Source of the DNA: Sarcomyxa edulis
Taxonomy: Eukaryota; Basidiomycota; Agaricomycetes; Agaricales; Mycenaceae
DNA: 64,000 bases
Direction of reading: 5' to 3'
Assembly (NCBI GenBank): GCA_009761415.1
Contig: QUOL01000010.1
Location: forward strand, 1,455,296 to 1,519,295
Of this stretch, positions 42,801 to 50,555 are shown one piece after another. The position numbers and the translations under genes are program-made. Position 1 is the stretch's first letter. The number at the start of each line of letters is the position of its first letter. The notes beneath the pieces are model-generated. The model was not told the origin of the DNA and made no database searches. It saw only the letters and a program-made list of their open reading frames with translations.

Positions 42801-44865
42801 AGGGTAGGTCGTCTTGCTTCAGTTCCGGCTTAATGGTGGGTAATGCCGTTCCATAGGGCGCTGCCATCATCGTCTGACGACCAGCTGCCAGGGGTCCCCC
42901 CGGCGCGCCTTGCGAGCCGAAAGGAGGAGGGTACCCTCCTGGAGGACCATTGCCTCCTGGTGGTCCATTGCCCCCAGGTGGTCCTGGGTCATTTCCTCCA
43001 CCACCACCACCGCTACCACCGCCTACGAAGGGTTGGTTGGGCGGCGGAGGCGGAGCAGCGTAATCGTCGTAGCCCGAGAACGCATAACCACCTAGAGGAT
43101 TGTTGTTCCCTCGATTCGGACGAGGTGTGTCGGCCTCGCGTCGTGGGGCATTGTATTCCCCCGAAGCTTCACCTTCTCGTTCTACCGGCGGGTTGGAAGC
43201 AGCCCTGCTACGCGGTCCTTGATCTAAGGGAGTGCCAAAATAGCTACGCTCAGTGCCGCTAGAGTCAGTATCTTCTTCAGAAGCTTTGTTACCGGGAGCG
43301 CTCATTCTAACGTCTCTGGGATTTGGTTCGTAGGGCTCCCTCCGAGGTTGACCATAACCTGTCCCTCCCGGCGGTTTTCCGTAACCGAAAGGAGTGGCCG
43401 CTCCCCAAAGGGTATCTGGCTGTTGCCACGGAGTACTCTCCCGATCTCCCACGGGAGGCCTTGCGAAAAAAGACTTTTCGTCTTTGAATTGAGTCTTTTC
43501 CCCTAGCAAAGGGCCTGCTTGGTGAAACGCGCTAGCGTCAACGTTCGGCGTGAACGTTGAAGCTCCCGACTGTCGTCTTATTTCCGGATTTCTGCCCTCG
43601 TGACGGTCTTTACTGGAACCTTGGTCGAAAGCGACGCTCTTACGACCCGTTTTGTTTCTGCGAGTCACGCCAGAGTCGTCCTCCGGGAGTTGAAACTCTT
43701 TTCCAGCTTTGTAACTGGTTCTAGCTCCGTAGTACTTCGTTTGCTTATCACCCCTTTCATCGTAGTAAACCGTAGCGGGCGCGTTCTCAGCCTCTCTCAA
43801 GGGAAACGACAGCAGCAAAGGGGAAGGCGGCGAAATGACTTCGGTGATTGACTTTCCTTGTTGCAAAGCCGCTTGCTGATTGGCCGACAGATGGTTCGCT
43901 AGATGGGGAACATTCTGGTACAGATAGGTCATCCTCTGAACCGGGTTCGGAGATCCCGGTAGAGGGTCATAGGTGGCTGGAATGGTGGAAGCCGGCGAAA
44001 AGACTTCGATAGAATCCGGACTCTCGTATTCTCGATTGTACTTATCGAAGTACTTCTGAGCTAGATCTAAACGGATCCTGATAGAACTCCAAGCCGCGCT
44101 CAATTCTTCCAAAGTATCACATCCCTTTAGTGAGGACATGAACGTATCGTAGGGATCTACTATGTAGTAGGCAGCTCGTCCAGGGACTAGAGCTGAAGCT
44201 CGCCTGCATAGATCCTGCATCTCCTTCACCGTTTTCTCGAGAGTACGACCGAGATTAGGCTCCAACGTGAACCGAGGTTTTGTCCCCGATCTTGAAAACC
44301 CGGAATCTATCACATCCTTCTTCCCAAGAGCGTTCTTCTTGCCTAGCAACGCCACCCGAGAAGAAATCGACGACATAGCTTCGGTTTCTTGATGAAACTC
44401 CAGGCGTAGGGGGGCCATGCTCACGCTCGGTGGTTGTCCGTTTCCACCCTTAAGAAACATGAACGAATTCTCTGGTAATTCCTCCGCCGCAGTTACGGTG
44501 GAAGACATGTTTCGGGGACTCGAGATTCGACTTCCCACAGGAAACAAAACCCTTTCTAGGGGCGTTCGTCCTGATTTCGAAGTAACGAAGCTCTCGTCTG
44601 ACGAAGAATCTTGGTCGGCGTCCTCTCTCGGGCCCAACGACGTCCTCGATCGCAACGGGCGTTTGTCTAGTCGAGCTAAGAAAAGAGCCTGTTGATGTTC
44701 CTTAGAGGCTAACTCTTCTTCCACCGTTGGTAACGGTTCCTTGTTGCCTAAGCGCTTGCCCTTGGACTTCGGTCCAGGTAACGCGGGAATCCGAGACGCC
44801 GTAAGGCGAGATCGATTAAAATGTCCGCGAGGACGAGGGTCGGTGGAATCAGACGAGTAAATCAA
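36829..44865 (-). CDS. Chromovirus Gag-Pol polyprotein
   Basis: One frame of about 2678 codons with no frameshift between gag and pol. Open to 44865 but without ATG there; the first in-frame ATG is at 44508 (residue 120, MSSTVTAAEEL), so the start is uncertain. Order: disordered N-terminus with Gly/Pro runs; capsid-like Gag around 700-850; zinc knuckle CKVCGSKNHWDKEC near 961; aspartic protease DSGAD near 1218; reverse transcriptase about 1590-1790 with FCVDYRKLNAV, MPFGLRNGPSIFQ and catalytic YIDD near 1731; RNase H YTDASDEALG near 1877; integrase with the HHCC finger near 2250, then D, D and E in MDFIVNLP, VTDRDPRW and HPQHDGQTEVVNR; C-terminal chromodomain about 2612-2670 (YLVRWEGYGPQFDTWEP), which in this group guides integration to marked chromatin. 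Confidence 0.96.
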   Translation of the reverse strand: MIYSSDSTDPRPRGHFNRSRLTASRIPALPGPKSKGKRLGNKEPLPTVEEELASKEHQQALFLARLDKRPLRSRTSLGPREDADQDSSSDESFVTSKSGRTPLERVLFPVGSRISSPRNMSSTVTAAEELPENSFMFLKGGNGQPPSVSMAPLRLEFHQETEAMSSISSRVALLGKKNALGKKDVIDSGFSRSGTKPRFTLEPNLGRTLEKTVKEMQDLCRRASALVPGRAAYYIVDPYDTFMSSLKGCDTLEELSAAWSSIRIRLDLAQKYFDKYNREYESPDSIEVFSPASTIPATYDPLPGSPNPVQRMTYLYQNVPHLANHLSANQQAALQQGKSITEVISPPSPLLLSFPLREAENAPATVYYDERGDKQTKYYGARTSYKAGKEFQLPEDDSGVTRRNKTGRKSVAFDQGSSKDRHEGRNPEIRRQSGASTFTPNVDASAFHQAGPLLGEKTQFKDEKSFFARPPVGDRESTPWQQPDTLWGAATPFGYGKPPGGTGYGQPRREPYEPNPRDVRMSAPGNKASEEDTDSSGTERSYFGTPLDQGPRSRAASNPPVEREGEASGEYNAPRREADTPRPNRGNNNPLGGYAFSGYDDYAAPPPPPNQPFVGGGSGGGGGGNDPGPPGGNGPPGGNGPPGGYPPPFGSQGAPGGPLAAGRQTMMAAPYGTALPTIKPELKQDDLPSWDGDFGTAIKYFWDVQEIAALGGWMPQALGYWLWKKLEAGSDIQNWWQMLDPGRKAFMRSHYLNYLEVIKREYLGKRWQQRMNLEFGQQRFRQRGYENETPQGFITRRIMYTRMLAAADNGGPVEVYVIMTRAPLSWHTTLNLDTILDSATLYSRVVEQSDALVFASRGSSANVVTTDSLAGQLRRLGIEVDSKPRFGSRRANAIQSAGESVAGPGGEDNDDLEMIVKTLANDDHVINEAYQVLKKTRLPPKGGYPFPKNDSVTTQMGRLPPSPCKVCGSKNHWDKECSNWNVYLERQRRSANLVIARSDEDETVYASAYGALLNRRLVEEESQHQDEGGDQSGFESAFPSTSEASKSFNDEVTECKPEEEGSRGSFSKKVFMEEVEDESWEEHRRMPKAERGLLDVDEETQTSERRSHDGEEEATKTAYFSRTNTADEYYWENNGSMPPAGEYSSEMEEEPLEREGEDPPLPPTFDVRNYPVPTEDDVPVRLPKRRYRPSGSSAVGVSVLMTRGWVSSVKDAMIEIRIDSGADVSLISEDLYNSLRSPPPIQQGLKMQLWQLTDKTSSLKGYVTLPIFMRLSEGVLLETEAEVYVVPGMTVPILLGEDYQQTFELSVERNVERGTHLVYSRTPYSVPVEGATRSPDFGRMRQSAYLSAHFVRAKLHRRNKARRRQLKRRTEEEKALVRAADDYKLKPHECKPVRVTGDLGEERDWLVEKTLLAGNSHTYFAVPNVLISSSKPWVPICNPTDQPRYVRKGEIIGSLKDPALYFDTPRTQEHLNLLSWETLRLQTILEANMAASSSVPTSSQSEDEIAPTDEDYGPKTAAMPDLADQPSSQMKLSLDVGDIPDHLQAQVWEMLERRQGAFGFDGRLGHHPAKVHIRTVDGQVPISVPMYGTSPAKRMVIDEQIDKWFSQGVIEESRSPWSAPVVIAYRNGKARFCVDYRKLNAVTIPDEFPIPRQSDILSSLSGAQVLSSLDALSGFTQLEMDPDDVEKTAFRTHRGLFQFRRMPFGLRNGPSIFQRVMQSVLAPYLWIFCLVYIDDIVIYSKTFEDHIVHLDKVLEAIEGSGITLSPSKCHLFYSSILLLGHKVSRLGLSTHLEKVRAILELERPTKVSQLQTFLGMAVYFSAFIPFYASTCSPLFQLLRQGAKWTWGAEQEWAFKATKDALRMAPVLGHPIEGLPYRLYTDASDEALGCALQQIQPIAVRDLKGTRVFERLRKAFDAGLPPPKLTTSLSLKIDDSPKTGVWAADFEDTIVHVERVIAYWSRTFKGAETRYSTTEREALGAKEGLVKFLPFIEGEKVILVTDHSALQWARTYENANRRLAAWGVVFAAFPDLEIVHRPGRTHSNVDPLSRLPRGPPIHLSPVMDQEVPIVTDSSRVEALERPFSSSSPAKRATFVAWDLDDCLEGVKSVWAVTRSQSRPEPHASSFNGGEVIQDLNIEQGIRDENISSQLTDASDSYWAASNPPPNLHVAMAPELRTRFREGYENDAFFRRIWKEASSTPEKWIPGCRFFQDEDGLLFFANADYQPRLCVPKSLQPFILGEVHDGPAQTAHGGPEKLYGKLSQKFYWKRMKTDVLSFCRSCDVCQKTKPSNFNRYGYLIPNPIPNRPYESISMDFIVNLPMSNGYNAVYVVVDRLTKHARFVPTTTAITSEEFASLFVKEIVCRFGLPDSIVTDRDPRWTSDFWKATAGHLKTRMSLSSAHHPQHDGQTEVVNRQLGIMLRAYVSQDKDSWSDWIHLLEFAYNGAVHSSTGSSPYFLLYGFEPKTPADFLNPHASASLRELAMNGDAKGFLNALNMHREHARQAIAEAQNDQARTYNKGRRPPPEFKEGSKVLVNPHTLEWIESKGEGKKLVQRWIGPFEVMKRVNPNVYRLKMSNKDPGSPVVNVEHLKAYVESPKDLGARTILPETRTKRPEEPEYDVEKILGHRFDKRRNRILYLVRWEGYGPQFDTWEPAINVKNAPLALERYRKSQNQVLPSEG

Positions 44866-44939
44866 AGCGGAACGCAGGTTTTGAACGTTCGTTTGATAGC
44901 CAGCCAGGTCGTCGGAGCGTGTCCGGATTTGTCCACCTT

Positions 44940-45422
44940 TGTGGTGGTCGTACGACTAGTCCCACAAATATTTGAGGACACGATTCGAGTCTGACGAGAA
45001 TCTGACGGGCTAAGATCTAATGGGGACGGGAGTCTCACGAGACGTGCTAAGTCCAGGCAATCCGTGGACAACGTACACGTCTCCGTCTTCTCAGGCAATC
45101 CGTGAGAAGAGAGACTCGGACCGTCCTACGGATAGATCGCAGAAGATCAGCTTCGACACTCCTATTATAGCACTTACCTGAGTAAAGCCCCTGCCCGCAA
45201 TTCCAGTCTAAGGCTGTAGATTGAGGCCCTTGGGCAGTTGGGGATGATGATGGTAAGATAAGAGTGATGTTATTCTTGCGTCACAGCGCGTTACACAGAT
45301 AGGTAGAGAATATGAAATAGAATCGTGACTGGTCGTGACGCTCGGAATATCGAGTCTGAGAGTAAGAAAGTGAAACGTATCCAAAAGAAGAATAGGAAGA
45401 AAGTAATTGTATATTCGCCACA
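44940..45422 (-). repeat. Chromovirus 5' LTR
   Basis: 483 bp, TG...CA ends, matches 33148-33630. On the minus strand it is followed by AAGGTGGACAAATCC; TGGACAAATCC is the best primer-site candidate but I cannot match it to a tRNA. Confidence 0.95.
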
Positions 45423-45427
45423 AGCGA
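45423..45427. repeat. Target site duplication AGCGA of the chromovirus, right copy
   Basis: Second copy of the duplicated host pentamer directly after the LTR end. Confidence 0.95.
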
Positions 45428-45897
45428 GATGGTTGCCCAGGCGCGTTTTACTTATTTCTTGGTTCTCATCCTTTGTTGATTTATTTCTTTTCGTCCTTTT
45501 CTAGGTCGGATACGTCGGGACCGCCCTGGATTTTGATGGTTTTGAGTCGTCCGATGCGTACAACGTGTACGGCGTGCTTCCCGAAATGAAGCAGCAGCAA
45601 GTCAACGACTTGCTCAGATCGCGGGCGGCTTTCGTTCCCAATCCTATTCTTCCTGCTCCTCAATATCCTCTTGTCCCCTTCGTCGCGAGGTTTCCCGTGA
45701 AAGAGGGCTTTGAAGAGGTCCGTCTTCACGGAGACGTTCCCGATCCTCGTCTCGGAGGCCTCCACCAAGTTCATTTCGGCCCCGGAGCTTTCGGACAGGT
45801 AGATCCTCGGAACGCTGCGACGCGTGGGAGAGGTCGCGGAGGGGCAAGGGCTAATCGTCGAGGAGCTGGAGCGGTACCTGATACTACCATTCTGTAG
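45428..45897 (+). pseudogene. Outer-element family gene 5, 3' portion
   Basis: Continues the frame interrupted at 33147. A few codons follow the duplication, then an intron (probably starting GTTGCC and ending TTTTCTAG near 45503) and an exon beginning VGYVGTALDFDGFESSDAYN, with VLPEMKQQQVNDLLRSRAA, an FPVKEGFEEVRLHGDVPD block and an Arg/Gly-rich tail (TRGRGRGGARANRRGAG); stop near 45897. AATAAA-type signal at about 45936. Whether the tail is nucleic-acid binding (RGG-like) is inference. Confidence 0.6.
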
Positions 45898-46584
45898 ACC
45901 GTCCGATGAGTTTCCGATTCCTTGTCTCTTGTAAAATAAATGCCTGATAACAGGCGCATAATTCGTTCATAATTTGCATAGTGTGAGATCCAGCGTCTCG
46001 GTCTCCTCGTAAATCTGTAAAACGTTGTGAGTTGCATACTTTTAATCATATCAGCGCATAATTGGGTTCGGTCTGCGTCAGTAGATCCGCTGGCCAGCCA
46101 GATCTACCGTCTCCGAACCCCGCATAGTCGTTTTCTTCCAATTTCTTTCGATCGTTTGTTGTCCGTGGTCTTTTCGCAGTATTTCGTCACTGTGTACAGG
46201 AGAGCCGTCGCTCTCTATCCGTTCTGGGTTTATGACTCCCATGGCGCGAACTTGTCCGTTTCGTGCTTGCTTTGATCGTTCGTTCTTCTTATTGACTTCC
46301 TGGGTACCGTTTAACCCTTAACTTTTGTGTTCGATGACTTCCGTTATTTAATTTCCAATCGTGCTTGTTCGCCTGGATATGCTTGCTCCGACGATTTTTA
46401 TCTCCTCGTTTGTCGTTCTCCGGTCTCAACTTTCTTCGTTCTTTGATGTGATCGAGCTCGATCTCCTTTAGGCTGTCCGATCCTTCGGTTACCAGTGGAT
46501 GTTTGGCATCGGCTTCCCCTTTGTTTGGTGCCGTCGCGAGATACGAAGCGCGATTAGATCGACACGTGCCTGGAGATACCCGAA
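45898..46584. other. Spacer upstream of the Zn2Cys6-like gene
   Basis: No supported frame. It should contain the terminator of family gene 5 and the promoter of the next gene; no clear TATA box was seen. Confidence 0.4.
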
Positions 46585-48457
46585 ATGAGATCGCCGAGGT
46601 ATGGAATCGCTTTCGAACTTTATCGATCAAATCTCTCTCGCCCTCTGCCCATCACCTTTCCAGCACCAAACGCGCCTCGATCACCTCTCCCATCACCTCC
46701 TAAGACCACTCCAATGGCTCCACCATCGTCAGCGTCCCAGACCGCCCCCGATTTCACGTTCTCCGAGGCCTTCAATTTCGCGCTATCCGGTGGCCTCCCC
46801 ACCACCAAGGTTCCAGCACAAGTTTTGGCCTCTATGAGGTCGACACGAAGGATTTCAGGTGCCGAGTATGGTCTGATTGAGGCGCTTTGTCCAGCTACCG
46901 CGAGAAGTCGCGAGGAACTCCACTCGGCTTGTGTGGCCTTTCTACACATCGGATGGACGCCTCCATTCCCTCCCGTGTTCGACGATTTCCCTGCCTTGGA
47001 TGACGATATCATTGGCTTTGTTCGCCAGCTGGTTGTTATTCCCGACTTTTTCTTAGAGGCGCTCGAATATAATCTCCCCGCGCGTCGCACTCCCCTCTTC
47101 CTTCCTGCTAAGGAAGAGACTCCTGCTCCGTGGTACGGTAGCTTTGAAAAGATACTGGGGACTTCCGAGTTTCCCAACTTGTCCGAGGACGAGATCGACG
47201 AGCTTGGTAAGTCAGTTCCCATTTTCCCGTCCTCCTTTGACTGATTCCGATTTATTCTTTTTAGCCGAAGATACCGATTCCGGTCCTAGCGGCGTCGCTA
47301 CAGTTCACGCGACAGATCCACCCCCAGCGACCATCGGTTCCGCGGTCAACCCCGAGAGTTCCGAGGGAGACGTATCGTCTCCTGAAGTGAGGGTCAGGCA
47401 TCCTCGCGGTGTCAAGCGCCCAAGGGAGGAGTTTAGTACCGACATCGTTCATCCTCGCGTCGAAGTTATAGGTTCTTCCAAAATTCGCGTGGTCCCTATC
47501 AAGAAAACCCCGGGCATTTCTTCAAAGAGAGCAGGTCGTATTTTAAAGGCCCATCAGCCTTATTTCATCCGTCACCTAGTACGTTTTCTCCCTTTTGTTC
47601 TAACTCTTTCTAAGCCCCCTATTTTTCTTTACAGGACTGGCGTTGTAGCGCGTGTATTAAGAACAACGTGACCTGCAACGGGCATCGTAGCCACGCCTGC
47701 GACCGGTGTTTTGCTCGAAGGATCGGCTGTGATATACACGAGGGCGAAGGCCTCCTCGACCTTTCCCAAGCGATTCAACTGGGGGAAATTGTTATCGCCC
47801 CAAAGAAAACCGCTCCCGTCTTCGAGACTTCCAACAGTCTCCCTGGCCCTTCGACTATCAGCAAGCGCCAGGAAATGCCTTCGAAAGGTAAAGGGAAAGG
47901 AAAGGCTCGCGAGACTTCACCGGTTGTCGTCGAAGGATCCCAGTCCGCGTCTTTGAAAATACGTGGTGCGTTTTGTTCCAGGGGTCGCGTTTCCCTTGAA
48001 TTTACTGCTTTCTTTATTCGTAGTACCCAAGCTTGTTGGTGGTCACCATGCTGCGGAGTCAGCACCCAGCGATACTTTGTCCGAAATTCCAATTTCTTTT
48101 GGTGAGATGCGCATTCCCGAGACCCGCAAGACCGTTCTTCAGCAAGAACCCGCGAGCCGATTCGAAGGTTTTGATGATACGGGTATTGTTGAGCCATCCG
48201 GTTCTCCTGGACCTTCCTCGATCAATCCCCCGTCCGTCTCCCAGGGTCAACAGGCCACAGGTCGTCGAGAAAAGTGGAAGTCAATGGTTGACGGCTTGAA
48301 GGTCAGGATACTTGACGGCGCCGCTGGTGTCGAGGTTTTCGGTAAGCTCGCCCCGGTCATCCGCGATCAGTTGTCGGGTGTTATCGACGCCGCAATATCG
48401 CAAGTTGAGGACCAATACGGGTTTATTTTCGAGGAGGAGCAGGCCGATACCGCGTAA
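46585..48457 (+). CDS. Outer-element protein with a Zn2Cys6-like cysteine cluster
   Basis: Start is either ATG 46585 or ATG 46713 (MAPPSSASQTAPDFTFSEAF); the second looks more natural. Four exons with introns near 47206-47265, 47578-47634 and 47966-48023, all in frame. The third exon opens DWRCSACIKNNVTCNGH, then SHACDRCFARRIGCD (about 47644-47730). The six cysteines follow C-x2-C-x6-C-x7-C-x2-C-x6-C, which satisfies the fungal Zn2Cys6 binuclear-cluster spacing, although the basic recognition loop is in the second half. Around it are a helical N-terminal domain (SGAEYGLIEALCPATARSRE), a basic stretch (RHPRGVKRPREE) and a helical C-terminus (FGKLAPVIRDQLSGVIDAAI). Likely a nuclear DNA-binding protein; it may equally be a structural zinc protein of the element. 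Confidence 0.65.
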
Positions 48458-48786
48458 AACAGTAGTTCGGATTGAAAATAATATTTTGTTTCCTATGTAT
48501 TTTATGAGAAAATAATCCACGATTTTGCTTCTTTTAATTTCGGAGACCGAGAGACGTATATTCGTTTTAATATAGTCGTTGGAGGTAGTGTCCGTGGATA
48601 GGGTAGAGAAGTAGTTCTTTTGTGCGCGATGTCTATGATTGGAAGGAAGCGTCTGGGATAAGACCCATCTGTGATTTATCGATGGTAGTAGCGGTGAACG
48701 GAGCAGTTTCTTTGGAGAGTTTGTTTTACGGATATTTTAACGGATAATCGCGGTATTTGGAAGTCCTAAGAAGAGGCTTTCAAACC
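48458..48786. other. Spacer before the right LTR
   Basis: 329 bases of AT-rich DNA downstream of the Zn2Cys6-like gene. On the minus strand it would be the 5' leader of the element's RNA. No gene seen. Confidence 0.4.
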
Positions 48787-48804
48787 CCCTCGCGGTGGGC
48801 TCCA
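48787..48804 (-). promoter_or_regulatory. Candidate primer-binding site of the outer element
   Basis: On the minus strand TGGAGCCCACCGCGAGGG begins 2 nt after the LTR end (..CATCACA). TGG is the complement of a tRNA CCA tail. I cannot name the tRNA. A comparable TGG site is absent just inside the other LTR. Confidence 0.5.
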
Positions 48805-48806
48805 GT

Positions 48807-50555
48807 TGTGATGTGGACTGCGGCGCTAGGAGTAGATGTGCTAGACTCCTAACTATAGTTCGCCTCTAGGGGGTAAGGTGACGTTTTCTCGGAGGGGATT
48901 TTACGTAGCGAGAAATCCTAATGCCCAGTGACTTGTGTTTGGATAATGTGTTCGTAAGACGGTGGTGAGGTGGGTATGAGATGATGAGGTGTAAGGTAAG
49001 CTTCGGACTTGTAGGATCGTTCTCGGTAGGCCGTTTAGAGGCTTCGGACAGCTATAGGTTCGTTCTTGGAAGACCTACGAAGGCCTCGGATAGCTTTCGG
49101 AGAGCTGATCGATGCTTCGGACGGCTTATAAAACGTCTTCGGAGAGCTATCGAGGGCTTCGGACAGCTATAAGTTCGATCTTGGAGAACCTACGAGGGCC
49201 TCGGACAGCTTTTGGTGAGCTGACCGATGCTTTGTATAGCTATAAAAACGTCTTCGGAGAGCTATCGAAGGTTTCGGACAGCTCTGAACTGATTTCGGAG
49301 AGCTTCGAGGGTTTCGGACAGCTCTGGACTGATTTCGGAGAGCTTCCTTCGTTCCGGGAGTGGTACTGCCGACTGAATCAAGTCCTTTTTCTCTTGTTTT
49401 GACCGACTCCTGTAATCGTTCCTTGTCTCGGTTTCAGAAGTATGAGAAAGAGATAGAATTCCTATAGAGAGTAACTGGGTAGTTGGTCGATTCGGGTATG
49501 TTCCTCTGGTTCTCGTCCACACTGGTTCTATCTACCGTTCTCCATGTCCTATCCTACTTTATATATGAATTCCTTCCCTGTCCTTGCCTAATTCTTCACC
49601 CCGAGTGCCATCCCAAGGTCCCCGAGATCTCCAATGATGAAACAGATCCGGTATTGGTTTTGATGTGTCCGAACCTCGCTCAGTGTGAAAGGTTAGGGCC
49701 TGAGGTGTTCTCTGAAAGCGTTGCAAGGTGAATTTGTGAAGGGATGAAACATGTCCGAGTGAGCAGGATGATGGGGAGCTTCCGATAGATTTTTCCAAGA
49801 TGCGACGGCCAAAGTTGTCCGAGAAGAGTGAATTTGATGTGGGTTGCTAGGCGGAGACCTGTAGTGTCTTTGTTAGCGGGCGATACCTCGCTTACAAGTG
49901 CTGTGTCATGTGATAAACACAGAGGGAAGAATATTCCGTAGCACCACTTGGTCAGGGTGGACGGAGGTCTTAACGAGGCGTCCAGATGCATGGAAAGGTG
50001 TGAATTGAGATCACAATGTAAAGGGAATATGTCCGATTTGATAGGTAGAACAGCTCAGGGCAGCAAGCATCACGTTGGCGGTATGTCGACTGGTGGCAAT
50101 GTTTTATCGGTGAAGTATCTCTCGATGAGGTCTTCTAGAGGTGAAAGGGAACCTGCTGAAACGATTTGGGATCTGTCCGAAGGATCTAGGGGGCTGCGGA
50201 GAGGTGATCGAGTACGTTGGGCCTTCGGTCAGGTGAAACGACGATAGGGAATTGGGTTCTGGCGGTAGATTTCCTTCGGAGAAGTTGTTCGTGTGTGATT
50301 TCAAGTATTCCGAAACGTTCTGAGACGTGACCGAAGGCGGGTTAGCATTTCGTGAGTGGATGAAGAGGCCGCTTTCGGGGAGGAACCGTCAAGTAGTGGG
50401 TACTTGGTGTCTTTCAGTGTCCGGTCATTCGAAAAGTAAGTCGTTTGTGGTAATATCACCAGTATCTCTGTAGTTAGCTATGTCTGGGGAGTCGCATAAG
50501 AGTAGGTCGTTGTATAGTTGTCGATTCCTTGGCTGGGGATGCTGGCATCCTCACA
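48807..50555 (-). repeat. Outer element LTR, right copy (5' LTR by polarity)
   Basis: 1749 bp direct copy of 26663-28411, including the TCGGA array at 48997-49344. Confidence 0.9.

Larger units (their letters stand above)
33148..45422 (-). mobile_element. Complete Ty3/gypsy chromovirus with a third ORF
   Basis: 12,275 bp with 483-bp LTRs that look identical, flanked by AGCGA duplications. Element polarity is minus: 5' LTR 44940-45422, Gag-Pol frame 44865-36829, a third ORF 36272-33645, a purine tract (GAGTGGGGGGGTT), then the 3' LTR 33148-33630. Order protease, RT, RNase H, integrase, chromodomain identifies a chromovirus. All frames are open and the LTRs match, so the copy is young and may be competent. 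It has inserted into exon 2 of family gene 5 of the outer element. Confidence 0.97.
26663..50555 (-). mobile_element. 23.9-kb non-autonomous LTR-flanked element carrying antisense genes
   Basis: Two 1749-bp direct repeats (26663-28411 and 48807-50555) begin TGTGATG and end CTCACA on the plus strand and are flanked by AACGC(T) duplications. Without the nested chromovirus (33148-45422) the element is about 11.6 kb with 8.1 kb internal DNA. No gag, protease, RT or integrase belongs to it. Polarity: a TGG-starting primer-site candidate lies 2 nt inside the right LTR on the minus strand and a polypurine tract (AGGAGGAAG) abuts the left LTR, so genomic RNA should be minus-strand. All its genes (28571-48457) are on the plus strand, with introns and mostly with their own TATA boxes. 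It sits in an exon of gene A. It best fits a large retrotransposon derivative that depends on proteins supplied in trans. Confidence 0.82.

Noticed and set aside
48760..48804. tRNA gene 3' half (TTCAAACC...GGGCTCCA) before the right LTR
   Set aside because: The spacing from the T-loop-like part to CCA is three bases too long and no 5' half exists; kept only as a primer-site candidate.
26663..50555. Outer element read as plus-strand polarity
   Set aside because: No TGG site follows the left LTR and no purine tract precedes the right LTR, while both are present for minus polarity.
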